A stretch of DNA of 64,000 nucleotides, taken from Saccharopolyspora rosea (GTDB lineage Bacteria > Actinomycetota > Actinomycetes > Mycobacteriales > Pseudonocardiaceae). The DNA is taken from the NCBI RefSeq assembly GCF_025643595.1, contig NZ_CP102826.1, forward strand, positions 496,001-560,000, written 5' to 3'. This document shows, piece after piece, positions 16,610 to 25,666 of this stretch. Position numbers and translations under genes: made by a program. The notes beneath the pieces were generated by a model, which was not told the origin of the DNA, did not search any database, and saw only the letters and a list, made by a program, of their open reading frames with translations. The stretch's first letter is position 1, and each line of letters starts with the position of its first letter.

Positions 16610-18244
16610 GTGGGGCACGCAACCGGACCCATCCAGCTCAGCTACAGCTCGGGCATCTCCGACGTTCCGCTGCTCGGGGACACCATCGGAGCCAACCTCG
16701 ACCGCACCGCTGCCCGCTTCGGTGACCGGGACGCGCTCGTGGAGCGCGCCACCGGTCGCCGGTGGACGTACCGCGAGTTCGTGGCCGATGTGGACGCGCT
16801 CGCGCTCGGCCTGCTCGACGCGGGCATCGGCAAGGGCGACCGGGTCGGGATCTGGGCGCCGAACCGCGCGGAGTGGACGCTGGTCCAGTACGCGACCGCG
16901 CGGATCGGGGCGATCCTGGTCAACATCAACCCGGCGTACCGGGTGCACGAACTGGAGTACGTGCTCAACCAGGCCGGGATCCGGATGCTGGTGTCCGCGC
17001 AGCGGTTCAAGAGCTCCGACTACGTCGACATGGTCGAGCAGGTGCGGCCGAACTGCCCCGCCCTGGAGCGGGTGGTCTTCCTCGACCGGCCGGAGTGGAC
17101 GGAGCTGGCCCGGGGCTCGGGGGACCAGGCGCGGCTGGACGAGGCGCAGGCCGCGCTGTCCGCCGACGACCCGATCAACATCCAGTACACCTCGGGTACG
17201 ACCGGTTTCCCGAAGGGCGCGACGCTGTCGCACCACAACATCCTCAACAACGGCTTCTTCGTCGGGGAGCTGTGCGGCTACACCGAGCGGGACCGGGTGT
17301 GCATCCCGGTGCCCTTCTACCACTGCTTCGGCATGGTGATGGGCAATCTCGCGTGCACCAGCCACGGCGCGGCGATGGTGATCCCCGGCGAGGGCTTCGA
17401 GCCGAAGGCCGCGCTGGCGGCGGTCGCCGCCGAGCGGTGCACCTCGCTGTACGGCGTGCCGACGATGTTCATCGCCGAGCTCGACCTCCCCGATTTCGCC
17501 GAGTACGACCTGTCGTCGTTGCGCACCGGCATCATGGCGGGATCACCGTGCCCGGTCGAGGTGATGAAGCAGGTCATCGACCGGATGGGGATGGCCGAGG
17601 TGGCGATCTGCTACGGCATGACCGAGACCTCGCCGGTGTCCACCCAGACCCGCGCCGACGACTCGGTGGAACGCCGGGTGTCCACCGTGGGCAGAGTGGG
17701 GCCGCACCTGGAGGTCAAGGTCGTCGACCCGGAGACCGGCCGCCCCGTCCCCCGCGGGACGCCGGGAGAGCTGTGCACCCGGGGGTACTCGGTGATGCTC
17801 GGCTACTGGCAGCAGCCCGACAAGACCGCCGAGGTCATCGACGAAGCCCGCTGGATGCACACCGGCGATCTCGCGGTGATGGACCCCGACGGCTACGTCA
17901 GCATCACCGGCCGGATCAAGGACATGGTCATCCGCGGCGGGGAGAACATCTACCCGCGGGAGATCGAGGAGTTCCTCTACACCCACCCGGACATCCTGGA
18001 CGCCCAGGTCATCGGCGTGCCGGACGAGCGCTTCGGCGAGGAGCTGATGGCCTGGGTCCGGCTGCGCGACGGCGCCCCGGAGCTCACCACCGAGGCGTTG
18101 CGCGAGTTCTGCACCGGCAAGCTCGCGCACTACAAGATCCCCCGCTACGTCCACGTCGTGGACGAGTTCCCGATGACCGTGACGGGCAAGATCCGCAAGG
18201 TGGAGATGCGGCGGGCGGCCAAACGCATCCTCGGCCTGGAATAG
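16610..18244 (+). CDS. Fatty-acyl-CoA synthetase (FadD-type AMP-binding enzyme)
   Basis: The 544-residue enzyme activates a carboxylic acid to acyl-AMP and then acyl-CoA. The P-loop is [16 protein letters not shown], the adenine motif [10 protein letters not shown], the hinge [20 protein letters not shown], and the catalytic C-terminal lysine lies in [12 protein letters not shown]. Sequence style fits medium/long-chain acyl-CoA synthetases used in beta-oxidation. GTG 16610 follows a CAGGAGG ribosome-binding site; an ATG two bases earlier is out of frame. Chain-length preference cannot be read from sequence. Confidence 0.92.
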   Translation: MGHATGPIQLSYSSGISDVPLLGDTIGANLDRTAARFGDRDALVERATGRRWTYREFVADVDALALGLLDAGIGKGDRVGIWAPNRAEWTLVQYATARIGAILVNINPAYRVHELEYVLNQAGIRMLVSAQRFKSSDYVDMVEQVRPNCPALERVVFLDRPEWTELARGSGDQARLDEAQAALSADDPINIQYTSGTTGFPKGATLSHHNILNNGFFVGELCGYTERDRVCIPVPFYHCFGMVMGNLACTSHGAAMVIPGEGFEPKAALAAVAAERCTSLYGVPTMFIAELDLPDFAEYDLSSLRTGIMAGSPCPVEVMKQVIDRMGMAEVAICYGMTETSPVSTQTRADDSVERRVSTVGRVGPHLEVKVVDPETGRPVPRGTPGELCTRGYSVMLGYWQQPDKTAEVIDEARWMHTGDLAVMDPDGYVSITGRIKDMVIRGGENIYPREIEEFLYTHPDILDAQVIGVPDERFGEELMAWVRLRDGAPELTTEALREFCTGKLAHYKIPRYVHVVDEFPMTVTGKIRKVEMRRAAKRILGLE

Positions 18245-18250
18245 CGCACC

Positions 18251-18285
18251 GGGCGACCGCGGTTCGCGCCGGACCGCGGTCGCCC
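18251..18285. terminator. Bidirectional terminator between fadD-like and R2lox genes
   Basis: A perfect 13-bp GC-rich stem (18251-18263 with 18273-18285) and a 9-base loop in the 48-base convergent gap. Confidence 0.75.
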
Positions 18286-18292
18286 GCGCAGG

Positions 18293-19258
18293 TCAAGACC
18301 TGGCGTCCACCTCGGCGAGGGCGGCGGCGTCCTCCGCGCCGAACTGCTCCTCCAGCTGCTCCGGCGAGGCGTCGACGTCGATCTGCGCCAGCGGCATGCC
18401 GCGCGCGCTGGAGATCGCGCCGAGGCGGCGGGTGGCGCGGTCCGAGGCGTACTGGGTGAGTTCGTCGGGGTCCAGCTGGAACGGCCGTTCTTCCGGAGCG
18501 TCTTCCGGAGCCCACTGGATCTGGGTGACCGCGTGCGGCAGGAGGCGCTGCATCTGGTCCTCGACGACCGCCCAGTTGCGCTCGTCCGCGGCGACGTGGC
18601 GGCGGCAGGTGAAGGTGCCCCACGCCATGTGCCGGCGTTCGTCGTCGCCGATGCGGCGCACCACTTCCTGCATCCCGGGCAGGATGCCGCGGCTGCGGCA
18701 GATCTTGTGCCACGCGTAGTACCCGGTCAGGGCGAGCGTGCCCTCCACGACGTGGTTGTAGGTGACCGACGCGCGGACCTGGTTCTCCGGACTCGGATCG
18801 TGGTGCAGCGCGTGGAGCGACTCGGGCAGGGCCTCGTAGAAGATCGCGCGGTAGCCGGGGTTGTCCTCGACGAACTCGTGCAGGTCCGAGGTGAGGCCGA
18901 CGGCGTCCATCCACAGCCGGAAGACCTGGGTGTGCTTGGCCTCCTCGAAGCAGAACTGCGTCAGGTACATCTCGTCGCCGAACCGGCCCTCGGCGGCCAT
19001 CGCCGCCATGAACGGCTGGAGGTCCTGGGTGACGGCTTCCTCGCCGGCGATGAACTGCGAGCACAGCAGAGCCACGCTGCGCTGCTCGTCCTCGGTGAGG
19101 TTGCGCCAGTCCTCGGCGTCCTTGCTGAAGTCGATGTCAGCCGGGTTCCAGAACTTCGCGTTGCCCTTGCCGAACAGCCGGAGCGGCAGCGAGTCCCAGT
19201 TGAGGCCGTTGGCCCGCAGGGAGTGGAAGCCTTCACGGTGGGCGGTCGTGCTGGTCAT
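18293..19258 (-). CDS. R2-like ligand-binding oxidase (R2lox)
   Basis: The 321-residue protein belongs to the ferritin-like R2lox group, which assembles a Mn/Fe centre, binds a long-chain fatty acid and forms a Val-Tyr cross-link. Metal-ligand motifs appear in order: [23 protein letters not shown] and DDERRH; the valine of GEEAV and a tyrosine of TGYY are the expected cross-link residues. It lacks the C-terminal tail of a ribonucleotide reductase beta subunit, and no nrdE is near. ATG 19258 gives the family length (M. tuberculosis Rv0233 is about 314). A fatty acyl-CoA synthetase gene lies directly convergent, consistent with lipid-related chemistry. Confidence 0.92.
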   Translation of the reverse strand: MTSTTAHREGFHSLRANGLNWDSLPLRLFGKGNAKFWNPADIDFSKDAEDWRNLTEDEQRSVALLCSQFIAGEEAVTQDLQPFMAAMAAEGRFGDEMYLTQFCFEEAKHTQVFRLWMDAVGLTSDLHEFVEDNPGYRAIFYEALPESLHALHHDPSPENQVRASVTYNHVVEGTLALTGYYAWHKICRSRGILPGMQEVVRRIGDDERRHMAWGTFTCRRHVAADERNWAVVEDQMQRLLPHAVTQIQWAPEDAPEERPFQLDPDELTQYASDRATRRLGAISSARGMPLAQIDVDASPEQLEEQFGAEDAAALAEVDARS

Positions 19259-19427
19259 AGGACGACTCCAGCTCGTGGAAATGTGATGAGCGTTACGCGG
19301 CCATTTTTCGGTACTGGTCAGTTTCGCGTCAAGGGAGGCGAGGTTGCCGCCGCCAGACCGCGGGCCGCTGTTCAGGCCCGCCGACCGGGCCGTTCCGGAT
19401 CTCGCGGCGGACCGTAGGGTGGGCGCC

Positions 19428-20045
19428 GTGGTGGAGCGGACCGGACCGACCGTCGGTTTCGACCTGGACATGACGCTGATCGACCCGCGCCCCGGGATGG
19501 TGCGGGCGTTCGAGGCGCTCAACGCCGAGTTCGGCGTCGAGCTCGACGGCGAGCACTTCGCGGCGAACCTCGGCCCTCCGCTGGAGGACGTGCTGCGCGG
19601 CTACGGCTTCGACGACTCGGTGGTCGAGAAGCTGGCCGCCCGCTTCCGGGAGCTCTACCCGAGCGTGGTCGTCCCGGTGACCGAGGCGATGCCGGGAGCG
19701 GACGACGCGCTGGCGGCCGTCCGCGCCGCCGGAGGCCGGACGCTCGTGGTGACCGGGAAGTACGGCCCGAACGCCGCGCTGCACCTCCAGGCCCTGGGCT
19801 GGGAGGTCGACCGCCTCGCGGGCGGGGTGTTCGCCTCGGCCAAGGGCCGGGTGCTCGCCGAGGAGGGCGCGTCGGTGTACGTCGGCGACCACCTCGGGGA
19901 CGTCGAGGGCGCGAAGACCGCCGGAGCCGTCGCGGTCGGCGTGACGACCGGGCCGTACGGCGAGCAGGCCCTCGCCGACGCCGGCGCCGACGTCGTGCTG
20001 CGCGACCTGGCGGAGTTCCCGGACTGGTTGGCCGGCCGGGGTTAG
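19428..20045 (+). CDS. HAD-family hydrolase (phosphoglycolate phosphatase-like)
   Basis: A ~205-residue HAD phosphatase. Motif I is [12 protein letters not shown], motif II VVTGKYG (with threonine), and motif [17 protein letters not shown] cap segment lies between ([19 protein letters not shown]). Substrate unknown; phosphoglycolate or a similar small phosphate is usual. The start is uncertain: in-frame GTG codons occur at 19419, 19428 and 19431. Confidence 0.85.
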   Translation: MVERTGPTVGFDLDMTLIDPRPGMVRAFEALNAEFGVELDGEHFAANLGPPLEDVLRGYGFDDSVVEKLAARFRELYPSVVVPVTEAMPGADDALAAVRAAGGRTLVVTGKYGPNAALHLQALGWEVDRLAGGVFASAKGRVLAEEGASVYVGDHLGDVEGAKTAGAVAVGVTTGPYGEQALADAGADVVLRDLAEFPDWLAGRG

Positions 20046-20185
20046 AGCCTGTCTTTGAACCTGCTCCCGGGAGGGGTGTGGCAAGCGGCGTGAGTCGCTT
20101 TCTCTTTCGGTGAGTGGTCTCGCCACTTGCACCGCTGAGGTTCCGCCACCGGCACCGCCACCCAGAACGAGTCCAAAGACAGGCT
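20046..20185. repeat. 140-bp element bounded by 12-bp terminal inverted repeats
   Basis: AGCCTGTCTTTG (20046-20057) and CAAAGACAGGCT (20174-20185) are perfect inverted copies bounding 116 bases with no ORF. The element begins directly after the HAD stop codon and ends just before the stop of the next minus-strand gene. Size and ends resemble a MITE or a REP-type unit; no transposase is present. Confidence 0.55.
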
Positions 20186-20186
20186 T

Positions 20187-20393
20187 TTAGGAGCGGCGGC
20201 TGCTCGCGATCGTGGAGACCACCCCGATGATCAGCCCGAGAGGGGTCAGCAGGGTGGCGAGATTCAGCCACAGCGGCAGGTTCTCGTGCCCGGTCGCGTA
20301 CAGCGCGAAGATGCTCACGATCGCGATCAGACCCAGCGCGAACAGGGCCATCGAGACGGGCAGCGCGGCGGACCTCGGCGACGGACTGGCCAT
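20187..20393 (-). CDS. Small two-helix membrane protein
   Basis: A 68-residue hypothetical protein with two transmembrane helices, about residues 12-31 (VSMALFALGLIAIVSIFALY) and 41-60 (LWLNLATLLTPLGLIIGVVS), and a basic C-terminus (SSRRS). No motif allows a function. It is divergent from the cold-shock gene. Confidence 0.7.
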   Translation of the reverse strand: MASPSPRSAALPVSMALFALGLIAIVSIFALYATGHENLPLWLNLATLLTPLGLIIGVVSTIASSRRS

Positions 20394-20629
20394 GCCGAGC
20401 AGCCTATTCCGGTCTGGACCGGCCGTCGCAAGCGCCCTTCACCGATAAGGCCGGATACGGACAGAGCGGTACGCGGTACGCTAGTGGTGACGCGTCCCGG
20501 CGCGCCTGACTGCGAGGCGTATTCGGGGCGCTTTCGTCGTGCCGGGGCGATTCGGTCCCGTCGCGGCGGTGTGCAGGGACGACCGTGAGGCCCGTGGGGC
20601 CTGGGCATCGACAGGGAACGGTGAGGACA

Positions 20630-21025
20630 GTGCCGACCGGCAGGGTCAAGTGGTTCGACGCGGAGAAAGGCTTCGGCTTCCTGACCCAAGATGGTGGGGA
20701 GGACGTGTACGTGCGGTCCTCCGCGCTGCCGTCCGGTGTCGAAGCGCTCAAGACAGGCCAGCGCGTCGACTTCGACATGGCCCAAGGGCGCCGCGGTCCC
20801 CAGGCGCTGAAGGTGAAGCTGCTCGACCCGCTGCCCTCGGTCGCCGAGGCGCGCCGTCGCCCCGCCGACGAGCTGCACGGCATGGTCGACGACATGATCA
20901 AGCTGCTGGAGCTGAAGGTCCTCCCCGACCTGCGGCGCGGCCGGTACCCGGACCGCAAAGCGGCCAAGCGCATCGGCGAGGTCGTCCGCGCGGTCGCGCG
21001 CGAGCTGGACCCGGGCGGGTCCTGA
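20630..21025 (+). CDS. Cold-shock domain protein (CspB type, extended)
   Basis: A 131-residue protein. Residues 1-63 are a cold-shock domain with the RNP1-like GFGFLTQ and a DVYVRSSAL segment in place of the usual RNP2. A C-terminal extension of about 65 residues ([20 protein letters not shown]) is helical, unlike short CspA proteins but usual for the actinobacterial CspB group (Rv0871). It probably binds single-stranded RNA or DNA. GTG 20630 gives the standard start [11 protein letters not shown] 20621 is an alternative. About 235 bases separate it from the divergent gene, so a long leader is possible. Confidence 0.88.
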   Translation: MPTGRVKWFDAEKGFGFLTQDGGEDVYVRSSALPSGVEALKTGQRVDFDMAQGRRGPQALKVKLLDPLPSVAEARRRPADELHGMVDDMIKLLELKVLPDLRRGRYPDRKAAKRIGEVVRAVARELDPGGS

Positions 21026-21045
21026 TCGGGCCGTGCCCGCACGGC

Positions 21046-21522
21046 TCACTTCACGTCCAGCACCCAGCTGCCGCCGATGCCGAACTCCACGCCACCCTCG
21101 GTGCCGGGGGTGAGGATCGCCGAGAACCGCTGGACCTCCACGTGCTCCAGGTGCGTGCCGTCCGGCGGCGTGTCCAGGGTGTAGGCGTAGCGCTCGCCGG
21201 GGCGGAAGACCGGGCTGCGGCTGTCCAGCTGCTGCCCGTTGATCCCGCGGTAGAGGAACACCACCTGCCACGGTGCGTCCGCGACCTCGCCCGGCACCGA
21301 GATCTGCAACGGCTGCCGGTCCGGCACGCGCAGTTCGCCGGCGGGCTTCGCGGGCGGCGGGGAGCACTTCTGGCCGGTGGGGTCGCAGTACTGGGCGGGC
21401 TGCACGGTCACCGAATGCCCGTGGGAGTAGAAGGTGACCTGCGGTTCGCTGGGTGTCGAGCAGCCCGCGAGCACCACGCCCGCGGCGGCCGTCACCAGCA
21501 GCGGCTTCCATCCTCGACGCAC
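21046..21522 (-). CDS. DUF2771 family lipoprotein
   Basis: The 158-residue protein has a signal peptide ending in the lipobox VLAGCS, so it is probably anchored outside the cytoplasmic membrane. The mature part begins PQVTFYSHGHSVTVQPAQYC and contains two further cysteines (YCDPTGQKC) and LQISVPGEVADAPWQVVFLY, features of the actinobacterial DUF2771 family. Function unknown. It is convergent with the cold-shock gene; Rv0875c is the corresponding exported protein in M. tuberculosis. Confidence 0.82.
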   Translation of the reverse strand: MRRGWKPLLVTAAAGVVLAGCSTPSEPQVTFYSHGHSVTVQPAQYCDPTGQKCSPPPAKPAGELRVPDRQPLQISVPGEVADAPWQVVFLYRGINGQQLDSRSPVFRPGERYAYTLDTPPDGTHLEHVEVQRFSAILTPGTEGGVEFGIGGSWVLDVK

Positions 21523-21823
21523 GAGCCGAGCCTACGACCCGACCCGGGAGCGGGTCCGCGCCGGGCCGGGTCGTCGCGACGGCGGGCTCGCGGCGCCCGG
21601 GCGGATCCGGCCGACACCCTTCGACGTCCCGGCCGCGCTCGCCGCGCGGACCCGCGCCCCGGCCCGGACCAGGGCGCGCGCCGTCCGGCTGCTGGTCCCG
21701 GTGTCGTGCCTCCACGGTGATCATCGTGCTCACCTCGCTGTTCGTCGCGGTTCCTCGCAGATCAAGAGGAACGAGCACGGCCAGCAGATACAGGTGGAGC
21801 GCCGATGTCACCCGGACGAGGGA
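21523..21823. other. Intergenic region without recognised gene
   Basis: About 300 bases between two minus-strand genes. Several open frames cross it, but none has family-like sequence or a convincing ribosome-binding site. I see no strong hairpin. Confidence 0.4.
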
Positions 21824-23005
21824 TCAGGACCGCCGGGTGGAGACGCGGTGGTCCGCGCGGCGCAGGATCTCCGCCGGGTCGTCGAGCGGCGGGTAGATCC
21901 AGTCCTCGTTGACCTTGCGCTTGCGCTCCTTGGCGGCCTCGCCGCTGCTGCGGACGGTGCGCTCCCACCCCGTGGTGAACACCGCCCCGGCGCCGCCGAG
22001 ATCCAGGCAGGTCACGTACGGATCCGGGCGGAACGGCACCTTCTCCAGCCCCAGCAGGTCGGCCGCCACGTTGTGGCCCGCGAACCGGCCCAGCGGCAGC
22101 GCGTGCTGGCAACTGGGCAGCGCGACGTGCTCCGAGTCGACCGGGGCCGCCGCGGTGTCGCCCGCCGCGTAGACCCCGGAAACCCCGGTGACCTGCAAGA
22201 ACTCGTCGGTCTCCAGGCGCCCCAGGCGATCGCGCGGCCCGGGGACGCAGGTGGTGAGGGGATTCGCCCGCACACCCGCGGTCCACACCGCGGTGCGCGC
22301 GGGCAGCTCGCTGCCGTCGGACAGGTGCACCGCGTCGGGCGCCACGGACTCCAACGACGTGCCGAGCCGCAGCTCGACGCCGAGGTCGTCCAGCGCCGCC
22401 TCGATGACCGGGCGCGGGCCGGGGCCCAGCTCGGGGCCGACGACGTCGGCCCGCTCGACGAGCACCACGCGGACCCGTTCGGCCTGCGGCCCGGCGATCT
22501 CCCGGAGCCGCCCGACCAGCTCGGTGGCGATCTCCACACCGGTGAACCCGGCGCCGACGACCACGGCCGTGAACCGCCCCGGTCCCGCGGGCAACGCGTG
22601 CAGGTGCCGGTCCAGGGCGGTCGCCGATTCGAGGGTGTCCACGTCGTGGAGGTGTTCGGCCCCGGGCACCTCGGAGCGCACCACCTCGCTCCCGGCCGCG
22701 AGCACCAGCCGCTGGAAGGGCAGGTCGAGCGCCGCGCCGTCGCGGCCGGTCGCGGTCACGCGCCGCCTGCGGACGTCGACACCGGTCACCGTCGCCGGGA
22801 CGCGCCGGACCCCGACGGGCGCCAGGACGCGGTCCAGCGGGACCCGCATGTCCTGCGGGTTCGCCTGGTACAGGCGAGGCCGGATCACCAGGTCATCGCC
22901 GGGTGCCACGAGCGTCACCGACCGGCGCCCGCGCAGCACCCGCGCGGCTCCCAGCGCGCTCCACACCCCGGCGAAACCGCCGCCGACCACCAGAACGTCA
23001 GACAT
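21824..23005 (-). CDS. FAD-dependent NAD(P)H oxidoreductase (NDH-2-like)
   Basis: The 393-residue flavoprotein has the N-terminal FAD dinucleotide fold VLVVGGGFAGVWSALGA, a second NAD(P)H fold VVVGAGFTGVEIATEL, and the C-terminal FAD motif VYAAGDTAA. It resembles type II NADH dehydrogenases and related oxidoreductases, but the electron acceptor is not clear. Its start overlaps the end of the ECF41 sigma gene, so both are on one transcript. Oxidoreductases are one of the three typical partners of ECF41 sigma factors. Confidence 0.9.
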   Translation of the reverse strand: MSDVLVVGGGFAGVWSALGAARVLRGRRSVTLVAPGDDLVIRPRLYQANPQDMRVPLDRVLAPVGVRRVPATVTGVDVRRRRVTATGRDGAALDLPFQRLVLAAGSEVVRSEVPGAEHLHDVDTLESATALDRHLHALPAGPGRFTAVVVGAGFTGVEIATELVGRLREIAGPQAERVRVVLVERADVVGPELGPGPRPVIEAALDDLGVELRLGTSLESVAPDAVHLSDGSELPARTAVWTAGVRANPLTTCVPGPRDRLGRLETDEFLQVTGVSGVYAAGDTAAAPVDSEHVALPSCQHALPLGRFAGHNVAADLLGLEKVPFRPDPYVTCLDLGGAGAVFTTGWERTVRSSGEAAKERKRKVNEDWIYPPLDDPAEILRRADHRVSTRRS

Positions 23006-23879
23006 CGGCCTTCCTCCTCCCCACGCGCGCGTGCGCGAGCTTGAGCGGGTTGCGGACGATGGCGATCGCCGTGATCCGGCCGTCGGCGACCGCGAGGGCC
23101 AGCACCGCGTCGACCGCGTCGCCGCGCAGCCACACCACGCCCGGACTGCCGTTGACCGCCGCCCGCACCACCGACCGGCCGGGCCGCCGCACTACCCCGG
23201 CGAGGTAGCGGGCCACCCGGTCCGCGCCGCGGATCGGGTGCCGGGCCGCCGGTACGACGCCCCCGCCGTCCGCGCGCACCTCGACGTCCGGGTCGAGCAG
23301 CGGCAGCAGTGCCGCGACCTCGCCACCGCGGCAGGCGTCGGCGAACGCCGACACCACGCGCCGCTGCTCGTCGGCCGAGACCCGGAAGCGCGGCGATCGG
23401 ACCGCCACCCGCCTGCGGGCCCGCGAGGCGAGCTGGCGGCAGGCCGCCGGTGAGCGGCGCACCGCCCGCGAGACCTCGCCGAAGGGCATCCCGAACACGT
23501 CGTGCAGCACGAACGCGGTGCGCTCGGCCGGGCTCAGCGCCTCCAGGACCACCAGCAGCGCGACGCTCAACGACTCGTCGAGCTCGACCCGGTCCGCCGG
23601 ATCGTCGCCGACCAGCGGTTCCGGCAGCCACGGGCCGACGTAGCTCTCGCGCCGCCGGCGGGCCGACCGCAGCACGTCGCAGGCCAGCCGGGACACGGCG
23701 ACCACGAGCCACCCGGTGACGTCCGAGATCGTCGACGGATCCGCGCCGCGCAGCCGCAGCCAGCTGTCCTGGACGACGTCCTCGGCCTCGTCGAAGCTGC
23801 CCAGCAACCCGTAGGCGATGTTCACCAGCCGCGGGCGCGCCGCCTGGAACGCGGCGACCGCATCGTCCTCGTCGTGCAC
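22998..23879 (-). CDS. ECF41-family RNA polymerase sigma factor with fused SnoaL-like domain
   Basis: The ~293-residue protein has sigma region 2 (FQAARPRLVNIAYGLLGSFD, DEAEDVVQDSWLRL), sigma region 4 (LEALSPAERTAFVLHDVFGM) and a C-terminal SnoaL-like domain. Three ECF41 signatures are present: WLPEP between sigma2 and sigma4, DGGG in the C-terminal domain and an NPLKL near the end (consensus NPDKL). In this group the fused domain replaces an anti-sigma factor. I start at GTG 23879 because an exact ECF41 promoter ends a few bases upstream, implying a leaderless mRNA. An ATG at 23915, overlapping the previous gene's stop, is the alternative for read-through transcripts. Confidence 0.9.
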   Translation of the reverse strand: MHDEDDAVAAFQAARPRLVNIAYGLLGSFDEAEDVVQDSWLRLRGADPSTISDVTGWLVVAVSRLACDVLRSARRRRESYVGPWLPEPLVGDDPADRVELDESLSVALLVVLEALSPAERTAFVLHDVFGMPFGEVSRAVRRSPAACRQLASRARRRVAVRSPRFRVSADEQRRVVSAFADACRGGEVAALLPLLDPDVEVRADGGGVVPAARHPIRGADRVARYLAGVVRRPGRSVVRAAVNGSPGVVWLRGDAVDAVLALAVADGRITAIAIVRNPLKLAHARVGRRKADV

Positions 23880-23887
23880 GCCCCCAG

Positions 23888-23914
23888 GACGATCCGGGGG
23901 AGGGGACTGTGACA
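23888..23914 (-). promoter_or_regulatory. ECF41-type autoregulatory promoter
   Basis: On the minus strand TGTCACA (23914-23908) is followed after exactly 16 bases by CGTC (23891-23888), the published ECF41 -35/-10 arrangement. Transcription would begin around 23879-23882, at the GTG start codon. The promoter lies inside the 5' end of the longer reading frame and just after the glutaminyl cyclase stop. Confidence 0.75.
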
Positions 23915-24739
23915 TCACGCCGGTACGAAGCGCACCAGGTAGAGGTGCGGCCAGTACTTGCCGGTGAGCAGGAACTCGTCGGTGCCGGGGACGGCGGCGA
24001 TGCCGTTGAGCACGTCGGCGCCCCGCTGCTCCTGCGGTGACAGCAGGCCCGAGGCGTCCACGACCGCGGTGACCTGGCCGGTCGCCGGGTCGATGCGGGC
24101 GATGTCGTCGCTGCCCCAGAGGTTGGCCCACACCTGTCCGCCGACGCATTCGAGTTCGTTGAGCCGGTCGACCTCCTCACCCCCGGCGCGCACCACGACC
24201 TGTCCGGTCTCGGTGAACGTCGCCGGGTCGCGGAACGTCAGCCGGGCGCTGCCGTCGCTCGTCACCAGGCGCGAGCCGTCGTGGCACACCCCCCAGCCCT
24301 CGCCGGTGTAGTGCACTCGGCGTAGTTCGGCGAGGCTGTTGCGATCACGCTCGATCGCGACCCCTTCCTGCCAGGTCAGCTGCCAGATACGGTCACCCGT
24401 GATGGTGATGCCCTCGCCGAAGAGGTCGGCCGGGAGCCGGGTCTCGCGCAGCACCCGGCCGGTGGTCGGGTCGATCGCCCGCACCGCCGACTCGCCGCGC
24501 AGGCCGGTGCCTTCGAAGAGGACGCCGTCGGCCATTTCCAGACCCTGAGTGAACGAGGAGCGGTCGTGCGGGAGCACGCGGATCACCTCCGGCCGAAGGT
24601 GTGGCAGGCTGCCAGCGTGCCCAATGCCCTGATCGGTCTGCTCGCGGTCGTGCTGGCCGTGGTTCTGCGGTGGCGTCGGCGCGCACGCCGTCCCGGCGAG
24701 TCCGACGGCGAGCAGCAGGCAGCCCAGCAAGAGTCGCAC
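23915..24739 (-). CDS. Glutaminyl-peptide cyclotransferase (glutamine cyclotransferase family)
   Basis: The 274-residue exported beta-propeller protein would convert N-terminal glutamine of peptides to pyroglutamate. After a hydrophobic signal segment (LLLGCLLLAVGLAGTACA, where the cysteine may or may not be a lipobox) come RSSFTQGLEMADGVLFEGTG, LNELECVGGQVWANLWGSDD and VLNGIAAVPGTDEFLLTGKYW, all typical of PF05096. GTG 24739 includes the signal peptide. It is the first gene of an operon with the ECF41 sigma factor; its stop overlaps an ATG of that gene by one base. Confidence 0.88.
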   Translation of the reverse strand: MRLLLGCLLLAVGLAGTACAPTPPQNHGQHDREQTDQGIGHAGSLPHLRPEVIRVLPHDRSSFTQGLEMADGVLFEGTGLRGESAVRAIDPTTGRVLRETRLPADLFGEGITITGDRIWQLTWQEGVAIERDRNSLAELRRVHYTGEGWGVCHDGSRLVTSDGSARLTFRDPATFTETGQVVVRAGGEEVDRLNELECVGGQVWANLWGSDDIARIDPATGQVTAVVDASGLLSPQEQRGADVLNGIAAVPGTDEFLLTGKYWPHLYLVRFVPA

Positions 24740-24796
24740 CCCGAAAGCCTGACACGGGCGGAGGCGGTGACGACCGCGTACGGCACAATCGAGCAT

Positions 24797-25666
24797 GTGA
24801 CGCCTATGCCTGCTCCGTCCACCAGCCCAGGCGCGGGTGCCCCGTCCGCGGACTCCGGCGGCGTGCCCGCACCTGTGAACCCGGAGCTCGCCGCAGCGGT
24901 GGAGACCGCCCGCGCGGCAGCGGAGGAAGAGGCGCGGCCCGGTGCCGACCCGATCGGCTCGCCGGTGCTGACGATGGACACGGCGGGCTCGGACCCGGTG
25001 GGGGCGCACGTCGGCGTCGAGCCGGAGGGCCCGAACGCGGCCACCCACTACTTCGAGTCCAACTACCCCGGCTACGTCGGCTGGCGCTGGGCGGTCACCG
25101 TCGCCCACCCCGGGCCGGGCGAGCCGGTGACGGTCAGCGAGGTCGTGCTGCTGCCCGGTCCGGACGCGCTGACCGCGCCGGAGTGGGTGCCGTGGAGCGA
25201 GCGGGTCCGCCCGGGCGACCTGGGCGCCGGTGATCTGCTGCCGCCGCGCGAGGACGACCCGCGGCTGGTGCCCGGCTACCTGGCCGGTGACGACCCGGCG
25301 GTCGAGGAGGTCTCCCGCGAGATCGGCCTGGGCCGCAAGCGGGTGCTCAGCCACCAGGGGCGGCTGGAGGCCGCCGGGCGCTGGCAGGCCGGTGACTTCG
25401 GGCCGCGTTCGGAGATGGCGCGGATGGCCCCGGCGACCTGCGGGACCTGCGGTTTCTTCGTGAAGCTGGCGGGGTCGATGGGCGCGGCGTTCGGGGTGTG
25501 CGCCAACGAGGTGGCGCCCGCCGACGGCCGCGTGGTCAGCGTCGAGTTCGGCTGCGGCGCGCACTCCGAGGTCGAGGTGGACACCTCGTCGACGGTGCCG
25601 GTCGCCGAGGTCGTCTACGACGACGCGACCCTGGACTACGAACCGAGATCCCCGGAGCGCGGGTGA
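24797..25666 (+). CDS. DUF3027 family protein with Cys zinc ribbon
   Basis: A 289-residue protein conserved in Actinobacteria. The N-terminal ~50 residues are low-complexity. The core contains ATHYFESNYPGYVGWRWAVT and VVLLPGPDALTAPEWVPWSE, the DUF3027 landmarks. Near the C-terminus a CGTCGFF ... FGVCANE ... FGCGAHSE set of four cysteines plus histidine suggests a zinc ribbon. GTG 24797 and ATG 24806 are both possible starts. The stop overlaps the start of the Hsp90/sacsin-like ATPase gene (GTGA), so the two proteins are produced together. Confidence 0.85.
   Translation: MTPMPAPSTSPGAGAPSADSGGVPAPVNPELAAAVETARAAAEEEARPGADPIGSPVLTMDTAGSDPVGAHVGVEPEGPNAATHYFESNYPGYVGWRWAVTVAHPGPGEPVTVSEVVLLPGPDALTAPEWVPWSERVRPGDLGAGDLLPPREDDPRLVPGYLAGDDPAVEEVSREIGLGRKRVLSHQGRLEAAGRWQAGDFGPRSEMARMAPATCGTCGFFVKLAGSMGAAFGVCANEVAPADGRVVSVEFGCGAHSEVEVDTSSTVPVAEVVYDDATLDYEPRSPERG

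Noticed and set aside
18293-19258. Ribonucleotide reductase beta subunit
   Set aside because: There is no C-terminal R1-binding tail and no nrdE or nrdI nearby, and the sequence fits R2lox motifs.
21523-21823. A small gene in the gap upstream of the DUF2771 gene
   Set aside because: No candidate frame has a ribosome-binding site plus a recognisable or conserved-looking product.
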